From contig OZ038400.1 of the NCBI GenBank assembly GCA_964036045.1, forward strand, positions 14,939,079 to 15,003,078: a stretch of DNA of 64,000 nucleotides, written 5' to 3'. The translations under genes were made by a program, and so were the position numbers. This DNA is from Eutreptiella sp. 'Long Island Sound 2002'. Taxonomy: Eukaryota; Euglenozoa; Euglenophyceae; Eutreptiales; Eutreptiaceae. Below are positions 31,949 through 44,162 of this stretch, piece after piece. Position 1 is the first letter of the stretch, and each line of letters starts with the position of its first letter. The notes below the pieces were generated by a model. It was not told where the DNA came from and made no database searches. It saw only the letters and a list, made by a program, of their open reading frames with translations.

Positions 31949-33473
31949 CCTTGGAGTCAGATCCCCCCTACATCGTCTTGACCGTTGGTGTGTTGCATGG
32001 CAGGTAGAAGTTTTTACCTTCGGCTGCAAGTCCACACAGAGGGCTGAGTCTTTGAATTGCCGCATAAAGCGCCACCTAACCAGAAGAAAAGGTTACTACC
32101 ACATTTTTTTATCTGTTTTGCACTTGCTCTCCAAGGAGGGCTATAAACTTGAATATACTGAAATGGTGAATCAGCGGCACGCCAATCACCAAATAGCTAA
32201 CCCGACCTTCCCATTCTATGTCAAGTTCGTTTCAGGCAAGGTGACAAGCTGGGCGTTTGATAGAATGCTCCAGCAGATGAATGCTTCAACTGCGTACCTC
32301 GTGTATGAGTATGACATGTCCAGGGAGGCCCAATATATAGTTGCTAACAGGGCGGCACCCTTATGGAACTATGATCGACAGTGTCACGATTCACTTGAGA
32401 CGGAGTTGGTAGACCTACCGAGATTCTGTGTGATCTCCAATCGTGTGCACCAAACCCAAGGCAAAAATATAGTTTATGAGGTAAAGCGAAGTGAATCCAG
32501 CTGCACTTCGCGTTACATGAACTGTCCACATTATGTTTGTCTGTTCGAGCCATTGGCTGACGATGGTGCCTATACGAAGTTTTGGTGTAGTTGTGGACTT
32601 GCTGTCCGTGTCGGGCATCCATGTCCTCACTATTTTGCTGTTTTGCATCATCGGTCATCTTCAGTCGGCTTCCATCTTGCGTTGTTCAATCCAATTTTTA
32701 TTTTAAAACAGTTTCAGACTGCAACTCAGGTCCTTGTCAGTGCCAAATGCAGCAGCCAACGCCTCCCCCTACCCACAGTGCAGGTACCCGTGGCAATCCA
32801 TGCTACAGACGATGACATTATATTGACCGACATCTCCTCGTGGGCTGATTTGCCAGCCAGAACGAAACGCGAGCAGATTGTCTGCTCCCTTGGGAACCTG
32901 CAGTCCCGGATGCGTCAATATATAAATAATGTGGATCGAGTGGCAACTCATCTTTCCGACCAGGGACAGGATGCAGGGGCCTTTCTCGAAGAAGAGGAGA
33001 GGCTACTGAACCAATTTGTGGACATGCGAGCCTCCTCCACACAGGTCCATGTGGCAGGTGCACAAGCACCACGACCTGTTCCCCTGCCGGTGGCCGCCAA
33101 GCGAACCGTGCAGCCAACTGTCAGGAAGGCCGCTAAGCGAGGGGATGGTCCAAAGGGTGCTACAAAGGGAAGAGGTAGGGGTCAGGGTAGGGGTAGCGGT
33201 CCGCCGCTGAAGGAAGAGCTGAATGCTGCCCGTGAGCTTTCAGATGCGCTAACCACCGTGAATCAGGCTCCTGGGGGCCTGAGTGCGCAGCAGGCCGCGT
33301 ATAATGATCAATTGCATGCACACATTCACAATATGGTTGACTCGGCTGAGCAGGGTGATACTCGCTTGGCTCAGTTGTATGCTCGGGCTGCATGTGGGGA
33401 ACAAATTTCGCCAGCTGAGTTGCATCAGTGTAAGCAGCTTTGGGAGTGGCGGGCTCAAGTGTCGAAGAACTAA
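31949..33473 (+). pseudogene. MULE transposase, 3' part with SWIM zinc finger
   Basis: Continuation of the gene broken at 12288. The frame read from about 31953 gives CKSTQRAESLN, the conserved MULE block after the catalytic core, then helical sequence. At 32586-32630 a SWIM finger follows: C-S-C-G-L-A-V-R-V-G-H-P-C-P-H, spacing CxC...CxH, the usual DNA- or protein-binding module at MULE and FAR1-type C-termini. The tail has a coiled stretch, an RGRGQGRGSG run and ends in TAA at 33471-33473. A one-base shift relative to the 5' part lies somewhere in 31954-31985 (a ccccccta run). With the two stops in the 5' half, the gene is dead, but the SWIM half is open for 474 codons. Confidence 0.85.
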
Positions 33474-33777
33474 GGACATTTCAAATTTCAAGTCTGAGTT
33501 TATGTTCCATGCCTTCAAGGCTCGCCCGTGTAAGGTTGGGTTATGCCTCCATGGCCCCCAGTTTTGAGCTACGGCTCCACAATGTATACTACTTTCATCA
33601 TCGGGAAGCACATCTCTTGCACATTGTTTTACACATTCTTTTGCACATTGCACAAAAAAAGATGGAACAATGCTTTCTTCGTGCCAAGTGTGCAAGGGCA
33701 GGTGAGGGACGGAATTTCCAGTGACAACAATAGTGTGCAAGTCGATGGTTGGATCGGTGGGGGGACACTTGTGTGTG
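33474..33777. other. 3' flank of the MULE gene, nothing recognised
   Basis: Unique sequence, possibly the MULE 3' untranslated region. No terminal inverted repeat partner was found. Confidence 0.5.
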
Positions 33778-34251
33778 AGTAGGAGGGAGTTGAAAATGAG
33801 TAGGAGGGAGTGGATTTTCACTTGGAGGGAGTTGAAAATGAGCACGGGGGAGTTGAAAATGAGCAGCAGGGAGATGAAAATGAGCAGGGGGGAGTGAGTT
33901 TTCACTTGGAGGGAGTTGAAAATGAGCAGCAGGGAGTTGAACATGAGCAGGGGGGAGTGGATTTTCACTTGGAGGGAGTTGAAAATGAGCAGGGGGGAGT
34001 TGAAAATGAGTAGGAGGGAGTGGATTTTGACTTGGAGGGAGTTGAAAATGAGCAGGGGGGAGTTGAAAATGAGCAGCAGGGAGTTGAAAATGAGTAGGAG
34101 GGAGTGGATTTTCACTTGGACGGAGTTGAAAATGAGCAGGGGGGAGTTGAAAATGAGTAGGAGGGAGTGGATTTTGACTTGGAGGGAGTTGAAAATGAGC
34201 AGGGGGGAGTTGAAAATGAGTAGGAGGGAGTTGAAAATGAGTAGGAGGGAG
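33778..34251 (+). repeat. G-rich tandem array (gagttgaaaatgagcagg type)
   Basis: Two alternating words, gagggagttgaaaatgagca and gagggagtggattttcactt, repeat in mixed order. It ends at the LTR boundary of element C, so C inserted in or beside the array. Repetitive ORFs on both strands are artefacts. Confidence 0.9.
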
Positions 34252-36595
34252 TGGATTCGTCAAGTGGGGTCATGATGCCAAAATCACCAAAATTGGCGTC
34301 ATTCCCACGCATGGCTCGCCCAGCCAGGGCAAGGCCAATGGCTCACAGGATAGGAGACTGGACCTAGAACTCCTATCTGAGTGTACAACTTGGAATTAGG
34401 TCCGGGCTCCCCGTGGGCATAGAGATATGGGGCCGCCAATTGACCACACGGAGGGGTGAAATTGGGGTCCCAAAAGGGGGTCATTTTGGCTGCCGAAATG
34501 AGCTAAAAATTCGGGCGTGTTCCCAGTACTATATCTCCACGCCGGCTTGGAGATTGGATCTGTCATTCCATACTCCATCCACCGGGAGTCCAACAGAGAC
34601 TCCCATGCCCTTGGCTCTCAAAGATCTCCATGTCACTTGGCGTGGTGACAATCCCAATTGGGTCCACAAATGCTAAAATGGCAAAAATGTCCCACACTCA
34701 CTTTGGGCTAGCACCTTAACGAAGGTTGCTCCGCTTCGCCCACGTGGTGTGTGAACCATGGGGACCAATATACATAACACCCATGTCATTTATGCTCCAT
34801 TGGTCCATGCGTCCGGCGTGCACGGTTGGGCTCAACATAGTGAACGGCGGGCAGCAAAAGTGGAAAATTGCTCAAAATGGCCAAAAATGCGCACACTCAT
34901 GGTTGGGGCAAATGAGGCACATGCCCGACTTGGACCGGAGTGTGCCATAGGATTGGTATCAAGTCATATGTGTCCAACATATCTTTTGGGCGTCGCCCAA
35001 CTCCTCCAGTTTCGGGAATGGCAGGGTCGCCAAGTGAGCCCATGATTTGGGATAGTCCCAAATCGCCAACATGGCGGCCACGGGATGCCAAGCCCAAGAG
35101 GAGTTATTCGCCGGGTCCAAGATATGTTGGGCACCTAAGTATGTACCCTCATAACATACTTGGGTCACCATGTCAATTGAGCGCAACGTTGAGATACATG
35201 GTCGCCACTTGACATCATGACGGGCCATAAACGGCAAAATTGACACAAAGATACACAAAAGTGCCTTGAAAGGCGCACAATTATATTATAATATCTTCGG
35301 CTTGGATCGTGCAATCAACCAATCCTTCTAAACACAATGACTTGACACCAATGACCTCCGATTCCACATATGTGCTCCACTTGGGGCGCTTTGAAAGGTC
35401 ACGAGCGCTACTTCCCAAGTGGGCACATGAAAATATGGAAAATTGCAAAACACACACCTTGCTCCCAACGCATCGCTTTGGGATCGCCACACAAGCTTCC
35501 CTCCACGAAGGTTAGGCTTGCAATTGATTGTGGGGAGTATGGAGAAGGGGCTTGCACAATATGAGGTCCATTGGCGGGTTTGGCTTGGAGCGATTGACCC
35601 GCCAAATGGGCACGCAACACAACACAAGGCACATACTCCATATTGCCCAAAAAGGTAGCTCCCCCCACGATATGTCATGCCCCTCCAAGGGCATAACTTT
35701 GTGTCAATCGCTCATAGGAACTCAAGGAGAGTTTCTATGCAACACCAACACTCGCGCGCTATACTCGAAAGTTATCTTAACGCACGCAATATCATGGCCA
35801 AAGAGTTACAACGCAAACTCTACCCTCTTGACCATGATCCATTACGCTAGCGCGCACGTATGGAGACGCAAGGCATATAATGCTTCCTAAATTACGTCGG
35901 GAGTATTGTGAATACATCCCACGTTTCCTTATCGTCATTCCTCGCAAGCGGCACGAGATATGACCCTCACAAGTGGCCTCACGAATCAACTTTGTTTTGC
36001 CCATATCTCTAAGACAAATGGAGGGCAAGATAAAAGGAAAGTTGATTCGTGCATAGGGAAGCACGTAGGTCCACTCGAAAGAGGTCAAATCAAGTGCGGG
36101 GATGTCGAAGTCGAAAATCCGATTTCGACATCCTGAAAAATTCGCATTAAGGTTGCGAGTGTAAGATGTGAAAATTGCGGATGCATCAATGCAATTCCTG
36201 AAGACTTTAGAGTCTTCGTCACGATTTGCGCTAAAATATCTGTATATAACAGGTAAACAGGCGGTTACGCTAAAGTCGCGAGCTAACCGCCAGCTGTCAA
36301 AACAGTGAGTATCAGAACGGAAGCGTAAAAATTGACGGAAACAATATGAAAATAAAACCCTGTTGATTCCTGATATTCTGATATATAAATCTCCGTTGGC
36401 GGTGCATCGGTTGCCGATGCGGGGCTTTACGGCACGGAACACGCTCCCGCCGGGCTCGCACCGGGCGTCAACGGGCGCCTTCCGTACATGGGGTTAGTGG
36501 ACCGGAGACCGGTCTTCCCTTCCGTACATGGGGTTAGTGGACCGGAGGCCGGTTGTATGCCCTACCCTAGCCATGGGGTTCTGGGTACCGCTTCA
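34252..36595 (-). repeat. Element C 3' LTR (about 2.34 kb)
   Basis: On the minus strand it starts TGAAGCGGTACCCAGAACC and ends ccacttgacgaatcca. It is closely similar over its full length to 53789-56125. It contains two near-copies of a cttccgtacatggggttagt segment (about 36480-36560). ORFs inside are spurious. Confidence 0.9.
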
Positions 36596-36609
36596 CCCCC
36601 CTCCTTAGA
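36596..36609 (-). promoter_or_regulatory. Element C polypurine tract
   Basis: The minus strand reads ctaaggagggggg directly before the LTR start, as in element B. Confidence 0.75.
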
Positions 36610-38065
36610 GCAAACCCTGGGGGGGGCTCGATAACACCCACGCATGGCAGCGGGTACCCAGGACCATGTCCTGAAGGGGGGGGGTGTCACATCCTCACTT
36701 CAGGCTGATTCGCAGGTTAGATGGCCCAAGTTCCACAGCAAGACAGGTACGGTGCTGTAGCAGTTAGTAACTGCAAGTATAGTATCAAGTATCAAGTCCT
36801 GGGTCCTGGCGGCGATTGTTGGGCATCCAAAGGACCCGTTAACCCATACCAGGCGCACCGGGTGTCGGCTGCTACGGTCACTACCACAGTGGCAGTGGCA
36901 TACACGGCCAACATAGGCGTCACACGACGACCGAGGTGGTCCCACAGGTCGAGAGCGACCACAAAGATCCATCAGGCTACCCCAAGCTTCCCAAGGCCCA
37001 CGACCTGGGGAGAGTCCCCACGGGTCCTTCCTCGGGCGCACCATGTCCATATCCATACGACGCGAGTCCAGAGTGGTACAGCCGAACGAGCTCCTCCTTA
37101 AGGGATCGGGCATCAAGGCCGTCTTTTCCCTCGCCCTATTACCACGAAGGCCATACATGAGGGAGTCCTCATGCAGTGTGGGCGGAGGCGTCGACTCCTC
37201 AAACCACCAGTTTCCCAGGCAGACTGACCGAGGTCAGGAGCACCGGAGGCTGCCATCCGACTGCAAGTGCGTCTGCGAGTCGGTAGGCTCACACTGGGAC
37301 TGACAGTGGCGGACCGCTGGGAGTGTAGTCAGGCAACTGGGCTTCCCGCCTGGCGCCATCAGGATCTCCACATCACAGCGAATAGGGCACACGGTATCAC
37401 AGGCACTCAAACAGAAGAATCTGTACTTAGGTACTGGTCCAGGCTGGACGTTAAGTAAAAACATGTGAGCGGCCACTCAGGGCGCCTTCGTAGTCGATTC
37501 GCATCCCGTCGGGGGGGTAAAACAGTCCATACGTCGGTGATGGGCTGACATACAAATGCACATATCCTGGGGAACAGAAAGACAAGCAATAAGCGGGGTA
37601 ATAGGCGTGTAAACACACTCTGGTCAGAGCGCCAAACCACGCCACGGTCAGGATAAGGCGTATGCAGGAGGGTGGACAGGAAAACGCCTGAGTTCAGGCC
37701 ATATATAGTCGCGACACACGTAGACTGACCTGGATCCCGCAATTGCCATGGGACCAGACCACACACTCAAAAATCGCAATGCCGATGACAGCGGCATCCG
37801 TTGCGCAACGTCGTATGGGCTTCCAGGCCCCAAGAGCTCAGAAATATGAAGGTCAGTCGCCCTACCTGGTTTCCCAAGGATTCAGCAGGGGGGAGTGACA
37901 AATAGAATTGAAAGAGAGGGGCCATCCTCCTCTGGATTCAGCAGGGGGGGGTATATGGCCACTCTGAAGGCAGGTCACCGAAAGATGAGAGAGCAAGCAA
38001 GTAAGAAACGATCCGTCGACCTCACAAGCGCTGAAAACACATCAGGGGAGAGCTCAGGGCGCTGA
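36610..38065 (-). other. Element C 3' untranslated internal region
   Basis: Homologous to 655-2146 and 62281-63329. No conserved ORF is seen. Confidence 0.75.
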
Positions 38066-40904
38066 TCAAGCACCCCTGGCTGCAATCGCCCGGGTGAGTG
38101 CTGCCAAGTCCGAAACGTGGATCTTGGTCTTGTGCTTGCGGATGTACTCCATGAAGGGAGTATTGACCCGCGGCACGAACGAGGAGACGGGTTCCCAGGT
38201 ATCGTGGGACGGCCCATAGCCTCGCCAACGAACCTTGAACTCCAGACCTCCGGGTGCCGAGGCTTTCGGACGCTGAGCCAGGATCTTCTCGACAGTCTAG
38301 TCGTCCTGCTCAGCATAGTCATCATCCGAATCAGCCTCATGTGCGGCATAGCTCAGGGACACATGCTGGCCACGGAGGTCGGGTTCCCGCACACGGAGTT
38401 GACTCTCGTGGCGCTCCCGGAACTGTCCGTGACCCACCTTGATGCGGTAGGTGTCCTCACCAATCCTGCGGACCACCTCTCCGGGTGTGAACCAGGTTTT
38501 GGTGCGGTGGGAGCCCATAGGGCGGGGTCTGATCACCCACACCGGGTCTCCCACCCTGAACTTCTGCGCTGTCGAGCTCGGGGCGGACTTCTCACGCTCA
38601 GCATGCTCCTTCTCGAGCTGCTGGCGGATGTCACACGCCGTTTGCTCTTGCCGCGCGAAGAATTCCTTGGCATCCATAGCCATGCCATCACCAGACAAGG
38701 GAAGTCCCCTACCCAGGGGGTCCCTGCCGAACAGAATCTGGTGAGGGGACAAACCGCCCGGAGTGGGGGTGTCATGATGGGCCTTCAGAGCAGGCCACAT
38801 CTCCTCAAACCAGTTCCGACGTGGATTGGTGATGTGGATCTTGCGCAGCTTCTCGAACAGCTGCCGTCCAGCCACTTCAGCACGGCCGTTAGACCGGCTG
38901 AGATAGGCGACGCTCTTGTCGTGACGTATTCCCATGAGGGAACACATAGCCTTGAACCAGCCACCAGTAAACTGGGGCCCTCGGTCACTGCAAGTGGTGC
39001 GGGGGATGTCAAAGACGGTCAGCCAATGACAAATCATCATGACTGCCACTTCCTTGGCAAGCAACCCCTTTTTGCGTGCCGGAACGGCTATAACGTAGCC
39101 GCTGTGGCGGTGCACACAGAGAACCACACAGTCAAAGGTCTCCTTGCCAATGTGCACTTCGGGCATGGAGAAGACGTCCATCGCCACGCTCTCCATGGGC
39201 TGGTCAGGAACCGGGGTCCATTGGGCTTCCCCCTTGATGTTCCGGTTATCGGGATTGCAGGCCTGGCAGACCGAACAACCCTTCCTGACCTTCTTGATGG
39301 CGGTGTAGAGAACGATGTGGTCGATCTCGAACCGGCGCTGCATGTCAAGGGCTTGCTTCTTGACCCCTGGGTGCAGCATGTGGTGGTGCCAAGCTTCACA
39401 AAGCTCGAGCACCCGGGACTCCGGTACCAGCAGCTTACCATTCCGGTAGAGCTTGCCATCTTCCTCAGTCAGCCCCTTTGGCCACTTCTGCCCGTCATCA
39501 GGGTCGGTCACAGCCCTATACTCGGCCGCAAAGGCCTCAGACTTAGCGTAGTCGTCGGTCCAGTCGTCCTGGAGGCAAGACTCAGGGAAGAGGTGCTTGT
39601 CGGACTCAGCTCCCGAAGGGGCGAGCACTCTGACCGCTCTGCCAATCCTCATTCCGAGGGGGGCATCCGCAGCCATGACGACGAAGCATTTTACACCCTC
39701 CTCCTCCATCAGGCGCTCCATCTCAATGATCCTCTTGGCTTCAGCGGTCTCAGCCTCGTCGCCATGGGCAGACACGTCTGTCATGCCCTTGCTGGCGGGA
39801 TAGGCCCACCTGCTGAGACAGTCCGCCTCGGTGTTATCCTTTCCAGGAATATACACAACCGTGAGATCGAACTTGGCCAAGGTCTCATGCCATGTTGCCC
39901 GTCGGGAGGCGGGACCAGAGGGGGTGTCCACGTGCTCCTTGTGCCGAGACTGCAGACTCTGATGGTCGGTGCAGACGGTGACGGGATGGAGGGCTATGTA
40001 CCCAGCCCATTTCCTGAGAGCCATGACGATGGCATACGCCTCCTTTTCTCGGGGCGTCCACGTCCGTCTCTGGCCTTCCGCCAGGACTCAGCTCCAGAAG
40101 GCCACGGGCACGTGCCTCCCATCGTCAAGCACTTGCTCCAACACAGCGCAAACGGCGTAGTCGGAAGCGTCGGTGCGCAGGACGAACCCGTCGGTCGGGA
40201 TCCACGAGGTGCAGACCCACTGCGGATAGCAGCGCCTGCTTCATTCCCTCAAAGGCACGGTCGGACTCAGCTGTCCAGACCAGAGCCTTCTTGGACCCCT
40301 TCTTGGTCTCCTCTCGGTTGCCCTTGAGCATGGTCGTCATGGGGGCTGCATACTCGGCATACATTTTGATATACCCCGAGTAGTAGTTGCAGAACCCCAG
40401 ATACGCCCGTAGCTCAGAGACCGTCTTGGGCTTTTCCCAGTGCTCGATCGCGGCCACCTTGCCAGGTATGGGCTTTCGCTGCCCGTTCCCAACTACGTGG
40501 CTAGCGAAGACCACCTCGCTTACCGCAATGGTGGCCTTGTCACTGCTGCCCGTGAGCTTGTGCCGAACCAGAAGGTCCAGCACTCGAGTGACGTCCCTTT
40601 CATGTGCCTCCAGGAGCTCCTCGTAGCTCATACTGGGGTCCCCGGTCGCGATGATCACGTCGTCCACGAAGGGGTCCGCACAGTCACGCACCGGCTCAAG
40701 CAGGTTCTCCAGCATCCGCTGAAAAGCCGCATTGCCGTTGGTAACGCCCATGGGCATCACCTTCCACTGGAGAGGTCCAAGTGGGGTGCTCATGGCTGTG
40801 CAGGCACGGGACTCCTCGGCGAGAGGCATCTGATGATAACCATGTTTCAGGTCAATCACCGTGAAGATCCTCCGCCGGTGTTGTTTTTGCAGCATATCCT
40901 CAAT
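38066..40904 (-). pseudogene. Element C pol, 3' part: RT end, RNase H, integrase, chromodomain
   Basis: The minus strand continues the RT broken by the Harbinger-like insertion: DLKHGYHQMPL, then FVDDVIIA with both catalytic Asp present. A one-base shift near 40188 falls in RNase H, and TGA at 40088-40090 interrupts WS-stop-VLAEG. From 40024 the frame is long: LHPVTVCTDHQSLQS, the integrase zinc region with CSVCQACNP, then the core with D in AMDVFSMPEV, D in CSDRGPQFTG and E in NGRAEVAGRQL. The tail carries the same GDPVWVIRPRP block as B. TAG at 38297-38299 replaces a Tyr codon at the start of the chromodomain, which then continues in frame to TGA at 38066-38068. Confidence 0.87.
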
Positions 40905-40940
40905 GGGGTTTCCCTAATACGACCGTATTCCTGTAATACG

Positions 40941-41117
40941 CGTATCCTGCCGTATCCTGCCGTATCCTGCCGTATCCTGTCGTATCCTGCCGTATCCTGC
41001 CGTATCCTGCCGTATCCTGCCGTATCCTGCCGTATCCTGCCGTATCCTGCCGTATCCTGCCGTATCTGCCGGATACTGCCGTATCCTGCTTTCCCTGCCG
41101 TATCTTGCCGTATGCCA
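40941..41117 (+). repeat. Subterminal 10-bp array (cgtatcctgc), left
   Basis: About 15 units of cgtatcctgc, the last few degenerate. Confidence 0.95.
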
Positions 41118-41123
41118 GTAACC

Positions 41124-41172
41124 GAAACCCTAACCCTAACCCTAACCTTAACCCTAACTGTAATCCTAACCT
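41124..41172 (+). repeat. Interstitial telomere-type repeats (CCCTAA)
   Basis: About six units of CCCTAA, two of them altered. This is the TTAGGG type and not the TTTAGGG type of most land plants. Confidence 0.85.
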
Positions 41173-41284
41173 GGAGTTTCAGTTATTGGTAAAGGTCTCA
41201 TAAACAGGCGGTGCCTTGCAGGTGTGCGGACGTAATGTGATCCGACCTTGTATGAACCAATGCAAATTGACCTTTCTTCATGCC

Positions 41285-41722
41285 ATATGATGTGATGCCT
41301 TATAAGTTGATAGGATGTGGTGTTCGCAACGTGATGTGATGTGATGTGATGCAATGTGACATGACGTGATTCCATGTGATGTAGTGTGATCTCGTGTGGT
41401 GTGGTTTGGTGTGGCGTGATGCGATTTGATGTGATGTGACGTGATGAGAGGCGATGTGATGTGACATGACGTGACGTGCCGTGACGTGACGTGACGTGAC
41501 GTGACGTGACGTGATGTGATGTGATGTGGTATGATGTGATGGGATGTCATGTATTGCCATGCGATTTCATGTGATGTGATTTGGTGCAGTGATATTTGAT
41601 TTGACTTGATGTGATGTGGTGTGATGTGGTGTGGTGTGATGTCATGTGATTCAATGTGATGTGAAGTGTGTGACCATATTTGATTTGCCGTGATGTGGTG
41701 TGATGTGATGTGATGTGACTTG
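41285..41722 (+). repeat. Degenerate GTGAT/GTGAC pentamer satellite
   Basis: Long run of gtgatgtgat and gtgacgtgac words. His/Ser-rich minus-strand ORFs are artefacts. Confidence 0.9.
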
Positions 41723-41945
41723 GTTTCTTTGCGAAAACGTCTTCAAACCCACTGCAGCTTTTATCCTAACAAACAAAAATGCATTACCAATTATTTTTTT
41801 TCCGAAACCGTTTTCCAACCCACTGCAGCTTTTATCCTAACAAACAAAAATCCATTTCCAATTGTTTTCTATCCAGAAACGTTTTCAAACCCACTGCAGC
41901 TTGTATCCTAACAAACATAAATGCTTTTTCAAAATATGGTGTTCT
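41723..41945 (+). repeat. Three tandem copies of a ~75-bp unit
   Basis: caaacccactgcagctttta, followed by tcctaacaaacaaaaat, occurs three times with drift. Confidence 0.85.
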
Positions 41946-42345
41946 TTTTTTGGAAACTGTTCAACCGTCCGGTTTTCGAACCTCTGCATGCTTTTTTGTT
42001 GTTCCCTGCTATGCTGAAAGGTAACAAAATGACTTGACACATAACCCCAACTGCCAACTACTTTCCTCCGTCATTGACTGGCGCACTCACAAAGCTGGGA
42101 AGGCACAGCGACATTACACTGAGCAGAGAGACGAATGGCCATTCGATGCGTGTGTCTGAAGAAGCTGCACTGTGGTGTATTCCACTGTGCGATAAGAAAA
42201 ATAATCAACAATAAAAGAAGTTACAGACATACAAAAATATATAGTTATACTGCTGCACTATGGTGCATGCCACTGTGCAAACAAAAAAACAGATAAACAA
42301 AAAAAATAATTAAATATATTACCAAAATAGTGTACTTAGCTGACC

Positions 42346-43893
42346 TTAGTGGTCGCTGGCTGCATGCCAGGTGCGGATGCGGCTCCAGGGAAATCTTGTT
42401 CCATCGCCGAATTCAACAGTACCGCCACCGGCCAGGCCCTCGTACCAGCCGTCGTTGAACATGACGTGCACCAATGTTCCAGCTGCTGCACGTGGCTGCT
42501 CAGACCGCTCCACACGACGCTGCACTGTTGTGCACTTCCATTCCCGCTGTCGCAACCGCTCAGAGTCCAACGAAGCCACCGTTCTGGAAATCACTGCTGG
42601 CGCTGGTATCTGGGAGCATGTTGAATCAGGACACGCTGCTGCTGCATCAGGAGGATCTGCTGCTAGTTCACCAGGAGGATCCCGTGGCAACAGGTGCATG
42701 AAGGCTCGCAATCTGGCCTGTCGCATGGCATCCCGATTCGTCAGTGGTCTTGTTGTGGATCCCAGAGAGAATATTGCAGCTCCTGCTGCTGCCAGTATCG
42801 CGCCTGCAGTAGGAGCCCCTTCCGACAGCAGAAATTCTTCCACAGCATCCTGAACAGCGCGGTTCCTGGGGGTGTTGGCAGCAACGAAAACAGTACGATC
42901 CAGTGGGCACCGGCTGATCCTCCCTGCACAGTCTGTGCAGATCGTGTGTCCACAAGGCAGAACTGCAGTGTTCAACAGAAAGCAATAGCACACAATGCAG
43001 TGATAGTTCTTCTTCGGGGCTTCCACAATGTACCGGCCGCTATCCGCCGAGGGCCTGCGCTCTGCTGGCGGCGGTTGCTGTAGGTCATCAAGCAAATTTG
43101 CGGTCTGCGCTTCTGCAAAATCAGCATCTTCAGATGGCGTGTCACCCGGGCGTCTGGGCAAGGAATTGCGCCCCGGAGCTGAACCCAACAGCCTCTCTAG
43201 GTAGGCCTCAACGGTCTCCTCTTCCGCATGATCTGGTGGCAGGTCCTGTGTCCGCGTTGCTCGTGCTGAGAACGTCTGCGGCTGAGTCAACGTCTCCGGC
43301 TGAGCAAGTGGGTTCTCATCAATCACAGAACTGGTGTCACTGTCCTGATTTTCATCCTCCTCATTCTGCGCGACGTGCCTCCAGCGAGGTTCATCCAAAT
43401 GACCCTGCCAGTCCCCAATCCAAGGTGCGAGCTCCGTTGCATCAGTGGCACGTGGTGTGTGCCTGTGTCGAACTCCAGACTTTTTGTATTTGCATGGCGT
43501 ACAAGTTGCAAACCGCTGTGCATAGGCAATTTGGAAGCTCAGGCAGTGCGGTGTGCACATTCCCTTGCTGCAGTTCTTTGGCACTGGCGCGTAGCATGTG
43601 CCACCCGGTGCCTTGCAGCGCCGCTGAGGTGCAGGACCACTGGTGGGGCGCCATGTCCCTGTGCTTGGCTGCCGGCCCACTGCATTCGGACCCATGAAGT
43701 AGCACGCCAGTGTGTGCTTCCGCCTCTCCAATGAGCTGGGGCCAAGACCAAGAGCATGCGCATCGGCAGACGCCTCCTTCTGGCTTGCACGCTCAGCCTT
43801 TTCCAATTTCTTTTGTTCTCGCCACGCAGGCGCATCCTGCAAACTGGTGACAAAGACATCAAACTTTATTTGATCTGCAGTGGTGGGCGTCAC
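42346..43893 (-). CDS. RING-finger protein of the Harbinger-like element
   Basis: Minus-strand frame of 515 codons ending in TAA. The N-terminal third is charged (EKAERASQKEASADAHA), then a Cys-rich block lies around CSKGMCTPHC and CTPCKYKK. An acidic linker follows. At about 42897-43000 there is a RING-type finger: CIVC, then LPCGHTICTDC, then CPLD, so the last Cys is replaced by Asp as in some RING variants. The C-terminus ends with a GTLVHVMFNDGWYEG block, perhaps a small beta-barrel. RING proteins usually act as ubiquitin E3 ligases. The annotated start is a GTG. The previous frame on the same strand (43890-44213, with a YTPQWIAARIGPHGHG segment) abuts it with a one-base shift, so the true 5' end may lie upstream through an intron or frameshift. 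It is placed where Harbinger elements normally carry their Myb-like helper gene. Confidence 0.65.
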   Translation of the reverse strand: MTPTTADQIKFDVFVTSLQDAPAWREQKKLEKAERASQKEASADAHALGLGPSSLERRKHTLACYFMGPNAVGRQPSTGTWRPTSGPAPQRRCKAPGGTCYAPVPKNCSKGMCTPHCLSFQIAYAQRFATCTPCKYKKSGVRHRHTPRATDATELAPWIGDWQGHLDEPRWRHVAQNEEDENQDSDTSSVIDENPLAQPETLTQPQTFSARATRTQDLPPDHAEEETVEAYLERLLGSAPGRNSLPRRPGDTPSEDADFAEAQTANLLDDLQQPPPAERRPSADSGRYIVEAPKKNYHCIVCYCFLLNTAVLPCGHTICTDCAGRISRCPLDRTVFVAANTPRNRAVQDAVEEFLLSEGAPTAGAILAAAGAAIFSLGSTTRPLTNRDAMRQARLRAFMHLLPRDPPGELAADPPDAAAACPDSTCSQIPAPAVISRTVASLDSERLRQREWKCTTVQRRVERSEQPRAAAGTLVHVMFNDGWYEGLAGGGTVEFGDGTRFPWSRIRTWHAASDH

Positions 43894-44150
43894 ACCCCTC
43901 TCTCAGACAGCATGGCCAGCCACAGTGATCTGGCAGTTTGTTTCCAGGTGTCCGACGGCAGATCACTGTAGTCCCAATACACGGCGTACCAAACATCATC
44001 ACCAAGCAAACTGCCATGTCCATGCGGCCCAATGCGCGCCGCTATCCATTGAGGCGTGTACTCGTTGGGCAGCACCTCGCAAATGCGCGTGAAGTTTCTG
44101 CCAGTGCGGCTGAAGATGCAAAGCAACAATCTTTTGAATGAATCCGTAGT
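43890..44150 (-). pseudogene. Probable 5' extension of the RING-finger gene
   Basis: The minus-strand frame containing FKRLLLCIFSRTGRNFTRI and WYAVYWDYSDLPSDTWK reads like folded protein and ends exactly where the RING frame begins. No domain is known to me. It could be an upstream exon or the N-terminus before a frameshift. Confidence 0.4.
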
Positions 44151-44162
44151 TCTCTGCCCACG

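Noticed and set aside
34252-36595. Several 60-120 codon ORFs repeated at 54494-55972
   Set aside because: They are repeated because they lie in the LTR pair of element C, and are open on both strands without a domain.
38117-40327. 736-codon plus-strand ORF
   Set aside because: Antisense shadow of the element C pol. The minus strand carries RNase H, integrase and chromodomain motifs.
41285-41722. His/Ser-rich ORFs on the minus strand
   Set aside because: Products of a GTGAT/GTGAC pentamer satellite.
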